Assembly: GCA_016858145.1 (NCBI GenBank)
Contig: JAEHOE010000110.1
Span: 1 to 64,000 of the forward strand
Direction of reading: 5' to 3'
DNA: 64,000 nucleotides
DNA from: Edaphochlamys debaryana
Lineage: Eukaryota; Chlorophyta; Chlorophyceae; Chlamydomonadales
Below, piece by piece: positions 18,401 to 31,200 of this stretch; position 1 is the stretch's first letter; each line of letters starts with the position of its first letter. The notes beneath the pieces are model-generated. The model made no database searches. It was not told the origin of the DNA and saw only the letters and a program-made list of their open reading frames with translations. Both the position numbers and the translations under genes were made by a program.

Positions 18401-19982
18401 GCCAAGCCTCTCATTCGCGAAACGCTCCACCTCATAACCGTTCCCTAGTTCCCCCTCACCGCGTGACCCCCAGCGTGGGCACTGTGACGGCCACACATCC
18501 CGACAAGCCCGCCCTCACCCTCCCCCCAGCCCGTGGCTGCCGCCTCAACCACACGCAAACCTTCCCGCAACCCCACCTCCCTGCCCAGCGCGCTCCCTCT
18601 CCCGCTCCTCACCGTGTCAGCGCCAGCGTGGGCACCGTGGCCGCCGCCAGGGGCGCCATCACGGTGGCGGCCGACCACGTGCCCAGCGCCAGGGGCAGCA
18701 CGGCGCGGCCGCCGGTCTGGGAGGCCAGGTAGCCGCCCGGGATGCAGGCGAGCATGTAACCCGTGTAGAACAGGGCCTGTGGGGGGGGGGGGTGAGGGAG
18801 GGGAATGCAGGGGATGTAGGTCAGGATGTGGGTCGGGGCGTGGGTCGGGATGTGGATTGCCTCTTGCTCCCTCTCCTCTCAGCTGACGTCTCACTCGCCC
18901 CTACGAAGGGGAGGGCCCCGGCTCTAAAAGGAGAGGGCCCCACCTGCACCAGTCCCGCCACCTGTTCCCCCCAACCTGCACAGGCAGGCACCAGACCCCC
19001 AAAGAGGGCCACCTACCCCCCTCCAAACGTGCTCCAGGTCCCAAGCCCCAGGTCCCAAGCCCCAGCACCCCAAGCAGGTGGGCCCCACCTGCACCAGCCC
19101 TGACACGGAGGCGCTCCACCCCATCTCTGCGCTCATTGGCACAATGGCCACTGACATGTCCACCTTGCCCTGCCGGGTGGAGTAAAACGAAGAAGTTGAG
19201 GGGCTTGTGGTGAGCGGGCCGGCATTGTGGAATGTACTTTGCAAGGCCCGCGCTGACGCCACGCCAGCTCAACATCCCCTGGTCACCGAACAGCTCAGGC
19301 CCCGTGGCATTACGCGCGTTTTCTACTGCGCCCACGCCCCTCCTTCCGCAGTGTTCTCACACCAGTCCCCGCCGCACCATGCCGCTCAGCCAGGCCCCAT
19401 GAACGCCTTGCCTGCGCCTCCTGGGGCCCCCTCCCCTCCGTCCAACGAGGTCTCCGTCGAGGTCTCCTCCCACCCTCCAAAGCCCACCCAACCCCAACCC
19501 ACCATGTTGCTCAGCGTCAGTGCCAGGGTGGCCGCCACCACCAGTCTGTCATTGGGCGCCACGCCCGCCCACCAGGAGCTGAGCCAGCCCCCCGGGCCCC
19601 CCTGCGCAGACGCCTGGGCCTGGGCCTGGGCCTGGACCGAGCCGGGGCCCGCCTCGGCGGCGGACGTCGAGGTGGAATGCGTGGGTGGGACAGAGGGGAT
19701 TGAGATGAGGGTGGTGGAGGAGGTGGAGGAAGGGGCGGGGCGGCTGGTGGAGGGGTGGAGGCCGTCGTCGTCGCCCGCCTCGTGCAGGGGCTCGGCGACG
19801 GGGCGGCGGGGGAGCGAGGGCAGCTGCCGCGTGGGCGCCTGTGTGGTCGTCACTGCGCCCCGGCGCGTGAGGAGGCGCCGGGGCAGGCCGGGGCAGCGCG
19901 TCCTGAGGGCCCGCGGTCCGCAGTCGGTCCTCACGTGGCCAGCCATCTGGCCCATCGACGCGTGCACCAACGGCGCGGCCAT
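15476..19982 (-). CDS. SLC17-type anion/phosphate transporter (major facilitator superfamily), probably plastid-targeted
   Basis: Ten exons in consistent phase give 579 aa: 19503-19982, 19089-19169, 18613-18776, 18086-17881, 17345-17573, 16991-17060, 16679-16801, 16371-16530, 15903-16007, 15476-15597. The start is the ATG at 19982, because an upstream stretch in the same frame looks like leader. Residues 1-140 are Arg/Ser/Thr/Pro-rich with a Gln-Ala repeat, like a chloroplast transit peptide. The core begins with an Asn-Met-Gly-Lys-Val-Asp-Met-Ser-Val-Ala-Ile block and Ser-Ala-Glu-Met-Gly-Trp, diagnostic of the SLC17/ANTR family. Later blocks include Gly-Gln-Gly-Val-Ala-Pro-Ser, Tyr-Tyr-Phe-Thr-Leu-Leu-Ser-Trp-Leu-Pro-Thr-Tyr, Asn-Ile-Ala-Gly-Arg-Phe-Ala-Asp and Asn-Asp-Leu-Ser-Ala-Lys-Tyr-Ala-Gly. 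About 12 membrane helices are expected. The family moves phosphate or organic anions with Na+ or H+; the substrate here is not deducible. Confidence 0.93.
16235..16398 (-). repeat. Exon-8 end and donor duplicated inside intron 8 of the transporter
   Basis: A 31-base identical block occurs at 16368-16398 (true end of exon 8, donor GTGAGC) and again at 16235-16265 within the following intron, where it is followed by donor-like GTGCGT. Using the second donor would retain intron sequence, so it is a decoy copy 133 bases downstream in gene orientation. Confidence 0.85.
17533..17722 (-). repeat. Exon-5 start and acceptor duplicated inside intron 4 of the transporter
   Basis: The exon-5 start with its acceptor (17533-17581) is repeated with few changes at 17640-17687 inside intron 4. 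The adjoining AGGGTTCGTGTCA stretch is also repeated. The unit is about 107 bases and carries an extra, nearly identical acceptor. Confidence 0.85.
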
Positions 19983-22900
19983 GGTCGGCCGGGGGTCGGC
20001 TGCCGACGGACAAGGATGTTGCAGGTGAGATGCGCTACACCACGTGGAAGACGTGAGGGTTCGGTACGTCGCTCCGGGGTGCCCCGCGTGCGCGCACGCG
20101 GTCTGCAAGCGCGATTGCCAGGAGCTCCAGGCCAGGAAAAGAGGTGGGTGGTTGAGCCCGTAGTCGCGCTTTATAGCGCTAGTGAAGCGTGGTTTGTCAG
20201 TAGGGCGGATGGCCGCGCTGCCTAGAAGCCCGCGAGGGGAGCAATTGGCGCAGCGGCGCACTTGCACGAGACTGAACGCGAATGAGCAAGGCTCGGTGTG
20301 AGGGTGCTGAGGTTGGCTCGTGATAACCAGAGCGACGAGAAGCTGCGTGGAGCAAACGGTCTGGCTGTGGGAGGTCTGGCATCGCCGGCGGGAATGATCC
20401 ACATTCTATCCTGCGCGCTGTCAGCGAGCCGTGACGCAAGCTCTTTGGGCATAAGCATTGCTGCAGCTATTAGCCTCAATTGGCGTATTGCGGAATGCGC
20501 GTGCCGCGGTCCACGGGTCGACGTGCCCTCGCGATGGCCGGGCCCGCCAGCCTGGCGCTCCGGGGCTCCTGGTGCCCGCCCCCTCCGCCCTCATCACGGC
20601 CCCCTCCCGCTCCCCCTTATAACAAATCCCGCCCGACGCAGGCGATTCGGGGCCTCGAGGGGGGCTCTGGTGCCGCCGCTAGCCCTCGCTAGCCCCTGGC
20701 CTTGCTTGCCTGCGACTGGTTCCCCGGCGGGCCGGTAGCACGGGTGCCTCATGCATTCGCTTTCATTGCGCTGCCGGTGGCTAGTTGGTGCGTACCGCTA
20801 TTGAGCAGCTTGGGAATCGGCGGCGGAGCTCACCAAGCTGGAGCTTACCAGCCCGATGGCATCGATGGCATCTCGCTCCCCATACTCGGTTATAAACAGA
20901 GTGCCAGCCAGCAGCCAGTGCATGTAGTAGTGCGCGGCCGTTAGCCAACCTCTGCCATGCCCCCATCCAGCAGAACCTACCGGTACACGTTCCCTTGTTC
21001 TCAACCCGTCTCAACCCCAGCAGCGACGGGTAGCCACCAAGCAGCATGGTATTGCGCAAAACAATCTGTCCGTCAGCTCCGTCTGCAACCTCTGTCAGTC
21101 CTTCTGCGATTCTTGCTATGTAGGATGGCAACCACTGTGCCCCTGAGCACCAGCCGGAGCGGGCTGGAGAAGGCTCGGGGGGCTCAGTCAACCGTTTCCC
21201 GTTGCTCAACATGTCTGCAGCCTGCGGTGCCCGTGCATTGATACCCCCAGCAGGGTCCCTGTGCACCGATACCGATAGGCTGGCTTGAAGTTATGGCGGG
21301 GCAATCTACGTCTCCATCCTCCGCCTCTACTGAAACCTTTTTTCTTGTGCAGGTGTGCCTACGGTGCATACGGGATACGGGTATCACCAACAAGGGTGTC
21401 TGTCCCTCCTCAGGACAGGGAAAAGGGCCCAAACCCCGCGAGGCCGGGCAGCACTGGGGCCGCGCAATCAAGCACTACGCCCCACAGCGCACGGACTGAA
21501 CCCACGCCGCCATAAGTTAGGGGCCTTCGCAACCCTGCAATGCCGGACTTCGCCGGTTGGGTTGGGCGCACACATGCACCCTCCGATAGAAAGAGAAGAT
21601 GTCCGTCTCCCATCCGCTACTGCCCACACGCCACCCGCTACATCTCTCCCCTCCGCCGCCACTGCTTTTGGGCGCTCAGCCCGGGTCCACGGCCGGCGGC
21701 CGCTCCAGCGCGGCAGAAATAATGACGGCGGGCGATGCTATGTCGGTACCAGACCCACGTAAGGCATGGGGGCCGCCCCCGTGAAGGGAGAAGGCGAAGG
21801 GGAGAACGAAGGGGGTGCGCGTGCACGCAACCCGTCTGGGGCATCATGCCCCACGATCGTGGGGGTTGCAAACCCGTGATCCCCTTAACGTTTAAGGGGT
21901 ACGGGTGCAACTTGTCTGCGGTCCCTGACTTCATCCTGCGTCCCCCCCCTTCCTAGCTAGCCTGCATCCCTCCTCCCCTGCCGTGTGTCCCTGCAGCTAA
22001 GCACTGAAGCCCGATGCCGCGCGAGCACATTATAGAGGCCGGCGTACGTGGGCACGCCGAGGGGTATCCTACCAAGCATGGATGGAGTTCGGGCGCATTG
22101 AATAGGGACCAGGGCTACTCCAGCGCTGCCAAGCCATTGACCACAGGATGCGTTGGATTGCAGACTAACGCCGGCTGCAGAAGAGGTGCAGCAGGATTAG
22201 GGACCATAAGTTGACAGGGGCGCTGGTCACAGTTGATTGGTGACATGCCGTTGTCATTGCCATTGAACCCAGTGGGCACGCCACTGAAGCGAGTTCAAAT
22301 TGCTGAGGCATGCCCGAGTCCCCATGCACCCCATGACGGCTTCGCAGTGTCCCGGCGTAAGCCACCTGGCTTGATGGGTGCTGCTTCACCGCTTGCAAGA
22401 GCAGGGTTGCGGTCAAAACCTCGCCAGTGTTGATTGCACTTTGCCGCCGGCGGGCGGGGCCGGCGGCGCCATGAAGCATCAGCCACCCAGCCATACGTAT
22501 CGGGCTGATCTGGCTTGCCAGGTTGACTTTATTTTGATTGAGACTAATGCCGGAGGACATGGGGTGAGGGAGTGAGAGTGTTGACTGGCTGTAGCGGTAC
22601 CGAACTGTTTAGGGTATCGGTTAGGTAATTATGATGGACAAAAGGCAAGACAGTCCGGCGGCGCGCCACCCACATGACTTGGAGTGTGGCCGGATGAGCG
22701 AGCCATTCAGGACGGCGGGCGGGATGACCCCAAGATTATTAAATAACCGAGCTGTCCCAGCTACCTCGCTGGCTTGAGAACCTGCTGCTGGATTCACCTC
22801 GCTGAGTTTCAGTACTGAACGGGTGGCTGGAAGGCACGGAGCGGGGCTTAGTGTTTCAGCACGCTTAAGACACCGGGACGCCACCATCAAGGCGAACGGT

Positions 22901-23944
22901 TCCTCTCAGCCCTACTAGGTAGCACCACCAACAACCAATCAACCAACCAACCAACCAACCACCGGCAGAGCCGCCCTGACACCCGGGTGTCTCGTTAGAC
23001 AGCACCTGCCTCCCACAATTCGGCAGCCCAGCGTACAGCACATGATGCCGTACTGCATAAGCTTGATACACATACAGCTCATCAAGGAGTACCACAAGAC
23101 CAAAGCAGGACCACAAACCGCTCGGCCCTGCCAATGCGCTTAGCCAGCGAGCCACAATAGCAGTGCCATCCGCAGATACTATTCTTATAGCAAGCAAGTG
23201 TGACGAGCCATCAAGCGTACCCACCCAGTCAAAAGGCTGCGTTAGGAGTCATTGGCAAGTACTAGTCCTCTATCTTACTCGCTCGCCAAGAGCATCAGCG
23301 GCAAGGATGCAAGCAGGGGCCGTGCATGGCCAATGGGGCAAGTGCGCCCGCTCCGTCCCCTGTCCCCCACCAGTTTTAAGCTGGCTGGGCCAGTTGCCCA
23401 GCAGACCATATGGTACATGAAGTTGCCTCATTAGAAACCACGATACGGCAATAAATTTGGCCGCCGACATCGATAGGGCAATTGTTGTTCAACCAGCTCA
23501 GGCTCATACCGGTACGGCTGCTAGCTTGGCCAAGCTAATTTATTACCTGTGTTTGTCATCATGTTGGCACACGCGGCCATTCAGCATGCAGATCCTGCCT
23601 CACACGTTCCATACCGCCTGGGCTGACAAGTGACGTACGACCTGTGCTGCACCGAGCAAACTACCCAACCTACTGCCGCCGTGTCATATCAGCGCCCCCC
23701 AACGCACGCTAACAAGCCCTGCTGCCCCTTGCGCGCCCTCGGGCCTGCGTGCAACACTCCCGGACTCCCGCCCCCTATCAATCCTAAGGCACCGCACCTG
23801 GTCTTCTCAATCATTCTTGCAAAGCTGTCCCGCCAGCACCGCCACCACGCGCCCGCCGGCCCGCCTCATCCTACCGGTACATCTTGCTTCAGCTGCCACC
23901 TGAGTGCGGCACTCAGGCATGCATGACTCATGCAGGTCGGACCT
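19983..23944. other. Intergenic region upstream of the transporter, no gene supported
   Basis: Composition is mixed and open frames are short, with no recognisable protein motif on either strand. It holds an interspersed repeat block R1 (21388-21690), a perfect 9-bp-stem palindrome (22443-22467, GCCGCCGGC, loop GGGCGGG, GCCGGCGGC) and a run of ACCA units (22925-22962). The transporter's promoter should lie just right of 19,982, but no clear TATA box was found. Confidence 0.5.
21388..21690 (+). repeat. Interspersed repeat block R1, copy 1
   Basis: Starts ACAAGGGTGTCTGTCCCTCC and ends near GGGCGCTCAGCCCGGGTCC. It is highly similar to 61837-62152 and to 37220-38100. It lacks the adjoining block R2 found at the other two sites. 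The minus strand of each copy keeps a conserved open frame of about 50 codons, which may be a fragment of an element protein or a by-product of DNA identity. Confidence 0.85.
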
Positions 23945-25012
23945 CTAGCTGCCGGTCCTTGGCGCCGCCCCAAAGCAGGAGAGGAGCGTGCCGCTGAGCG
24001 CACGGCCCCAGCGCTTCCTGCTACCCAGCTCCGAAACCGCCGCCGCCAGGGGCTCTGGGGATTCAATGACGGCTGGCAGCAGCAGGGCACCCATGGACTG
24101 CGCTGCCTGGTGAGGCATGCAGCCGGGCTCTGCAGGACTGTCGCTGGCCCCGAGCAGCGGCGCTGACAGGTACTGCGGTGCCAGGGCTTTGGCAAGTGCC
24201 ACCGCGGCCACCCGTGCCTCGGACTCCAGGCGCGCGTCTTCCATGGTCAGCCTCAGAATGGCGCCAAGGGACCGCGGCCCGCACCCTAATAAGGCACCCG
24301 CGCCGGCAGGCGAGGCACGATCGGTCGTGAATGTTGCCGTGGCATCGCAGCCGAACACGTAGAGCTCCGTGAAGAGAGTGGCATTGTCGTCGTTGCCGCC
24401 GCCGCGGTGACCACCACCCCCGCCGTCGATGCCTGCCTTGAAGGCCCTACCCAGCCAGGCGGGCCGCCTCGGTGCGCCTGCTGGCTCTGGCACCGCGCCT
24501 TGGCTGGGCCAGACTTGGGGCGGGATTGCAGATAGGCTGCTAGCTGCCGGAGACAGGAAACGGCTGCTGAGTGCCGGTATCGCCAAACTGCTTGCCGTTT
24601 CGTGATGGAGCGAGCCCCCGGCAGGGGCCGCAGGGGCCGCAATGGCGGCGAATGCAGCTGCTAACGACAGTCTCTGCCTCCGCAGTGGCACAAGTAGCAC
24701 TTCCAGCGCGACCTCATCACCCCATTTCGAGGGCTCCAAATAGCAGCTGGGGGGACCTCCCGACGGGCGGCGATGGCTTGAGCCGTAGGACGCTGCCTTG
24801 CCGTGGCGCCGGCTTCTGTGGGCGGCGTCCTGGAGTGCGCGTGCCAGGGCCCCGCCAGTCGGGCTCGTGCGGGAGCACTGGGTTTTGCAGCTACCGAGCA
24901 AAGAGCGGTATGGAGAGGCCAGCTCTATGGCGTGTGCAGCACCGCCATCGGCGATGCTACAGCAGGTCTCCATGGGCCCCGCAGCGGAAGGGACATGTGT
25001 CTGCTGAGTCAT
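23945..25012 (-). CDS. Hypothetical protein, single-exon ORF, 355 aa
   Basis: The open frame runs from an ATG at 25012 to a stop at 23945. It is Ala/Ser/Pro/Gly-rich, as typical of this genome, with a more structured middle (Lys-Trp-Gly-Asp-Glu-Val-Ala-Leu-Glu-Val-Leu near 24705 and Leu-Phe-Thr-Glu-Leu-Tyr-Val-Phe-Gly-Cys near 24365) and a C-terminal amphipathic helix-like stretch. No family is recognised and no transmembrane segment is evident. It sits between intergenic repeats and the duplicated block. It could be an isolated exon of a larger gene or a non-coding open frame in GC-rich DNA. Confidence 0.4.
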   Translation of the reverse strand: MTQQTHVPSAAGPMETCCSIADGGAAHAIELASPYRSLLGSCKTQCSRTSPTGGALARALQDAAHRSRRHGKAASYGSSHRRPSGGPPSCYLEPSKWGDEVALEVLLVPLRRQRLSLAAAFAAIAAPAAPAGGSLHHETASSLAIPALSSRFLSPAASSLSAIPPQVWPSQGAVPEPAGAPRRPAWLGRAFKAGIDGGGGGHRGGGNDDNATLFTELYVFGCDATATFTTDRASPAGAGALLGCGPRSLGAILRLTMEDARLESEARVAAVALAKALAPQYLSAPLLGASDSPAEPGCMPHQAAQSMGALLLPAVIESPEPLAAAVSELGSRKRWGRALSGTLLSCFGAAPRTGS

Positions 25013-28000
25013 CGTTCGCGACGTTTGCAAGAAGCAATGATGGCCCCGAGCACCTGGTCTTGATTGTCGAGAAGGTCCTGGGTTGCGCGGGAGCAGGCGA
25101 CAGCGTCAGCCGGGATTATTGCGCGATGCACAGGAGTTTTGATGGCGCCAGCTCCCGCGAGCTCGCCAATCGCCTCATACGCGCTGTTGAGTCTCTACAG
25201 TGCTTTCTGGCTACGCGGCGTCGGTCCGGAGCTGCACCATCGACGGCATGACGAACTAGATGGAACTCGCGGCGGGAACTTACAAAACCACCTCACCTTG
25301 TGCCCTCGCTCCTCGGGATCATGTCAGAAGACTCGGTTTGCCATTTGAGCGTCACTTGAATGCAAGCGGGCTCAGACGGCGTCCAATTCTCTTCGGAACT
25401 TAATCAACGCGCGGCGAGCGAGCAACTTGGTCTATTGCTTATCGCTGGTGAGATGTGATGTGCGGAAGGAGAGCATAGTGACTTAGCTCTTGCAGTCGCC
25501 GACGCCGCATGATTGTCGCGGTCCATGATCCCACCACGCACGTGGTCATTCCCAAACCTGCTGCGAGCTATTAGTAGTTCGGCGTGGAGTTCGTGGAGAC
25601 AAAGCTTAGGGAGGCCGTGGGTGGGCACTCTACGCCCGCCTTGCCGCCGGTCCTCAAGCTTGCCTCGCTCCCCCCCGGTCCCCGAGCCTCGCTCCCGGAG
25701 CACCCAGCTCCCCGGAGCACCCAGCTTACTTTTGCCCCGCTCGGCCCCGCCGCCTCCCCGCACTAACCCCGCGACACATTTTACTGATACATGCAAGGCT
25801 GTTGACAGGCAGAGAACCAGCGGAGCAGGGCGGGCCATGTCTAAGCGGACCCCAGCCCACGGATTCTATGTTAGCATTGTGCTAGGTGCGTTCCCGGAAT
25901 GTCCATGGGCAAAGCTCACAACGCTGAGGGAGGCTATGGGTAGGTATTCTGGGACCAACGCCCTGACCTGTCAGGGGCGGTCTAGCAGGTGGCCAGGTGC
26001 CCCCGCCTGCTGGCGCAGCTGTCGTGCCTTTCCACCGCCTGGCGCTCTCCAGTTACATATCAATCCAGCCATGAGAGACGTAGGATCTCGAGCAAGGTCG
26101 GCCGGACCCAATCCAGGTCTTATTTCACGGGCACCAAGTGCACAGCAGCCAACCTTGCACTTTTGCACCCGCTGGCCCGGCTGAGTGCCTGTGATGAGTG
26201 CTCATTGTATCTGCTGGCGCCACGCACCGGCCGCGTGCCGCATCCCCCTTGTGGATTCCAATTATGGAGCCTGCCCGCCGCGTCCCCCTCAGGCCTACTC
26301 AGAGGCCAGCTCTTATGCCCACTTGAGCAAGCTTGATGGGCGCATTTGCAGCCCCACACACGGCGTACGCGGTGAAAGGAACAAGACAAGCTCACAGGTC
26401 CCACTCCACAGCCCAGAACGTATACCATTGTATGCCATGCGCCGTACGTACTGCCGTACTGCCTTCCGGAATACCACCCACAGCTGCCATCACCGATGTA
26501 GCCGACACGAGCAATCCCTTGATCATCGAACCAAATCAAATGATTTTGCGCCATCACAGCGCCAAAGCGAAGGTGAACACAGCTTCAGTTGATGTCGAGC
26601 GCAGCTGTCCCTACACAAGGCCGGGCCGGGGAGAAGGGCTCAGCGCGCCCTTGGGTCCATCTCGATCGTTGAAGGTCTCTAGCTTTCCCACCACCAGCCC
26701 ATTGCACAACTCGGCAACACCCCCGTTATGACATTCCAAAGGCGGGCTCGACTCCTGACATCGTGGGCTGCAGCACGCCCAGCTGAGTGGGCGGGCTGGG
26801 TGGCCCAAGCAAAACCCGCCCTCGGCAATCAAGTCTAGCATTTAATGCGCGTACTTTCAACGCGGCTTGAGCCGTCTGAAGCTTCGAGGCGCACCCAATC
26901 AAGCGCACGAAAAGGTTTCAAGGAGTCAGCGAGGCTAGACCCCATGCTTGAAAGGGACGCCGCGCACGCCCTCAGGAAACGCGGATCTCCTCCCAGGCAG
27001 GACAGCGAGGGCGCCTGGCGGTTCTGAAGACATTATGAAGTGGCAGTAGCCACCTGCAGAGGTCCAGCCAACTTTGATCCAGCAAAGCGTGCTCGTAAAC
27101 TGCAACCAGCACTTCCCTGACAGTGCTCACCAGTTCAAGTAGTGAGACGATGTGGTGTATGCCTATGCGCCAATCAGCTCGTCCCAATGGGGCTCCCTGC
27201 AACTTGGACCCTTGTATGAGAAACAAGAAGTGAGGGCCCTGCCTACACCGCGCCAACTCGCCAGCAACACCCGCAATGGCGACGTACCATGACAAACTTG
27301 TCCATCCGTCCCATGAACGATAGCAGCATCGTAAACCGCTCCAAGACAGTGGACCCCCTACGCTGTCCACCAGCCGACCCAAAGAAGCGGTGGTCGATTA
27401 GTACACCAAACGCCGCATCAGACATAGCCGTGGTCACCATGACCTTTGGACCCTTTGCGCAAGCTAGGTTCAAGCAGTCCACCCTGGCACGCCGCCCCTT
27501 CACCACTGCTGCCGGTTCCGTTCAAAGCGGCGGCCCATCAATTAGCATTGATCCACACCGGTGTACGGGCGGCATCGACCAGCCTCGTCACGTGGGCATG
27601 CACATGCACCGGCCATTCATTGGCCGGTTGTTTTATGGTAACTGGAAGTAACACCCATCCAACACACGACACTGCATACATAGGAGGCTTCGTTCAGCAA
27701 TCATCAAGCACGGCAGACGCAGATCCCAACATGCCGGCACAGCCGGGAACAGCTGTATAGCTCGAAATGTTAATGTGCACGCATGCAGCCACCGTACGTC
27801 TCAGAACTTGCTGCATCATGCGCAGCCTCACCCTTATACAAGCGCCACATCAAGCGGTAAGCAATTAGCAAGCAGCTATCCGGTAGCCTCCCGAGGCCCC
27901 TGCCTTTCCTCGCCCTTGGACCCCAGGAGCCCAGCACCCAGTACACTCAAACAACAGAGAGGCCGAAATAAAGGTCATACGAACGCTACTAGAAGTGGTT

Positions 28001-28230
28001 TAGGGAGTCCGGTTTCAAGATCCCTGCAAGGGCCTTTGCCATCGATCCAACCATGCGCTTCACTTACTCAGGAAGGGAAGCGTCAGCAGGCCGTCGGCGC
28101 CCCCACTCAAGATACTCAGGAGGCCTACGCTGCAAGCATGAAGTGCCCGACCCCAGGGACCACAACTTGACACACCGGCGCTCGCTGCTGCCTCGCCCGC
28201 CGTTCCTCTCACATGCTCGCTTAGTCAGGC
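25013..28230. other. Intergenic; from about 26240 it is the duplicated 3' flank of the phosphodiesterase unit
   Basis: No gene is supported. From about 26240 rightwards the sequence matches 36850-39890 in patches, for example the ATTTGCAGCCC region (26343 against 36939), the GTGGGCGGGCTGGG region (26785 against 38349), and the GAAGTGGTTTAGGGAGTCC region (27992 against 39675). A minus-strand stretch at 26970-27510 has gene-like composition, but the second copy is diverged there and no motif is recognised. Confidence 0.55.
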
Positions 28231-31200
28231 TTAGTCATGCGCTTCGATTACAACGATAGGCATGATGTGCTCCTCTGACGCCCGCTTAGATGCCGGAATC
28301 TTGGGCAGGGTCACGGCCGAGGGCTGTGCCGACCCCGCCTGCTGCGCCTCCTGCACCTCCTTCCAGTGGGCGTAGTTGGCCTCGAAGCACGCCTGGATGG
28401 GCCGGGCGCCCGGGAAGTCCTCCCCCAGGGTCCGGATGAGCGGCAGAGCCACGAAGTCATAAAAGCCCACCTGGGTAGGGTGTGAAGAGGGCGGGTAGGG
28501 GCGTAGAGGTGGGTGCGAGCGGTATTGTGAGCAGGGGAGAGGGCGACAGCACGGGCTGCCGATCCATAGGCTGGGTTTGACGCACGCGGCTTAGGAGCGA
28601 CTCTAGTCCGCGAAGTTAGAGTTTCTGACCCCCCGATGCATTGCCTGGAGTTTTGATGTTTACAAGATGCCATTGATGGTCTCTGTGCGTGTTCGCGTCT
28701 CTTGGTCGGTTGGATGGTCGGGATGCATGCACAGCGCGCGATAACTTGAACGCTGGCTTTTCATATGTATCTAGTTTCCTTGTGTGACTAGGGTCCATAG
28801 AGAGCTACATGGATGGCCGCAATGGCAAAACGTAACCCAAAACGCTCTGGACATGCGAGTGCGGCACAGAGTGCGGCATGCTCCGACAAGATGGGTGTCA
28901 GCTTCCTCGAAGCTGGAAAAAGGGCTGAGCCCTGAAATGGCTGGGCAGCGGTATATGCGGGCAGGCCTGGTGCAAAGCGCGGGGCCGTGGGGCCGAGGAT
29001 GGACGCGGGGCGAAACACGTTTCCACGCCGACCGGCGGCAAAGTGTTGCCCGTACTTCGTCCTCGACGGATCTGAGTTGCAGAAAGTAAGATAGCAACAT
29101 CGCGCACGGTCCGGGCTTGGTCGGCGAGGTTTGTCCGAAGTCCACAGCCCACAGCCATCCTCGCAACAGCCGCGCCCAAACTTGTCGGAACTACCTCGCT
29201 CATAGCTTCAACATGTTAGATATCTATCTAAACGAATGTCCGAAATGCTCTTTGGGCTATGGGTGCGAGCTGGTGCGACTTGCTTCCCAACATGTTGAAT
29301 TTGCTGTAGGGTCGATAACGTTCCCTGCTCTTAATCACAAGCGATAGGAATAAGGAAACTAAAGCTTGTGGCATCGCGGGCTAGGCGTGAATCGCATGTT
29401 TATGTGTGACACAGGCACGCAGGCACGCACGCCGACACGGGGTAATCCTGGGGGGCCCCCCCGAGAGCCTGACGGCGGGGGCTCAGCCCCAAAAGCACAA
29501 CTACAGAACGGACAATGCGGATTCGCAACAAAGCTGCCAAAAGGACATGCTTCCGGCTTTTGGGGACCCCTTTCGGCGCCATACCCCGCCGTTTGGTACC
29601 GGCAGCCGCAGCCGCAGCTCACCTGGCTCTTGCTGGCCCCCTGCTTGGAGCGGTCGAAGAGCGGGCTGATGGGCAGCCCCAGCGCCTTCTCCCTGTCACC
29701 CTGCAGGAAGAACTCCTCCTCCAGGGCCGCCAGCCAGCGCTTGTGCACCTCCAGCTCCGAGCCCAGGTGGCCCAGGTCGGCGGCCTTGAGGCACATCTAT
29801 GTGGGGGAAGGCACACAGGCGGGAGGAGGAGGGAGAGGCGGAATCGGTCAACGTACGCCGGAGTCGCAGAGAGGGGTGGAGGTCAGGATCCAGGGAGGCA
29901 GGTTGCAGAGAAAACCTCGAGCTGTCAAGCAGGTGCGTGGGCCACCCTCCAGAAACCGCTAGGGTACAGGCGGCAACCGAGCTGAGAGGGGGAGCTAGCG
30001 AGAGGCCCTTGGCCCTGCACCCACCTGCAGGCTGAGCAGCCGCTCGGTCTCGTCCAAGGGCAAGGGTCCGGTCAATGCGGCGGCCCCGTTCCCCGCAGGC
30101 GCGTCGGCCGCAGCGCTTGGGGCACCACCACCGCCAGTGTTGCGTTCACTGCGAGTAGGAAAGGCAAGGAGGCGTCGTGGTAAGCCCAAGGGCAGCTGCA
30201 CAAGGCAAGGTACCTGAAAGGCACTTTCCACCAAGGCGAGCTAGCCAGCAAGCTGGTAAGAGCTCGTGGTGGGCACGCACAACCGTTAGGTGTGGGCACC
30301 CAGGACGGGGAGGGTCGTTGCCCGCTGGGGCGCGCACCTTGGGTTCATCCCTCGCGACGTGCTCTCCCCTTCCTTCATGGGCCTCCGCACGGCCTTGTAC
30401 TGCGCTATCGTGGCGAAGTGCTGCTTCATGTCGGTGCCCAGGACAAGGTCGATCACCTTATTGGGGTGGGGGGGCAGAGGGGAGGGTGTTGACACCAGAG
30501 GGACGGCCAGGGGGTGTGGCTGCAACGCCCAGCCCGTGTCATGCTCTCCACCACCGCCCTCCGCACGTGTGCCCACGCACCATCTTCCTCAGCGCCGACC
30601 ACTGCTCCTTGCTGAGTGGCGCCAGCGCGTCCAGCTCTGGCCGCTCCGCCAGCAGCGTGAAGGCGGCGGAGGCGTGGTGCGACTCCAGGGGGGACTTGTC
30701 GTTGTAGCGCAGGGCCAGGGGCGCCGAGGTGGCCACCAGGAAGTCCCCGGTAAGGCCGGGGTGGCCCAGGTCGTGCACGATCTGCAGGGGCCAGCCAGGA
30801 ATGGGGAGGAGCCCCATGAGTAGGGTTTATGGCCGGGAGGAATGGCTTAGCAATGTTGTTGGTGACCCCTCTGGCCCTGGCCCTGGTTGGTGAAACCGCT
30901 CACCGCCGCCATGTATGCCGCCAGCAGCCCCAGGGGGTCCAGGTAGTGGTCCGTCAGCCGGGCGCCCATCAGCAGCACGTGCAGCGAGCGCAGCACGTCC
31001 GCCGCGTGCGTGGCGTTGTGGTAGGGGTTGTTGGTGTAGCCCGCCTCCAGGGTGCGGAGGAGCCGGGCCAGGGTGGTGGGCTTGAGGCCGAAGCGGGACA
31101 CCAGGCCCTCCTTGACGCACAGGAAGAACCCCAGGGTCGACAGCGCGTGGCCCCCCGAGGCCTCGGCCAGCTGGAACATGTTGAACTGCCACTGCCCCGG

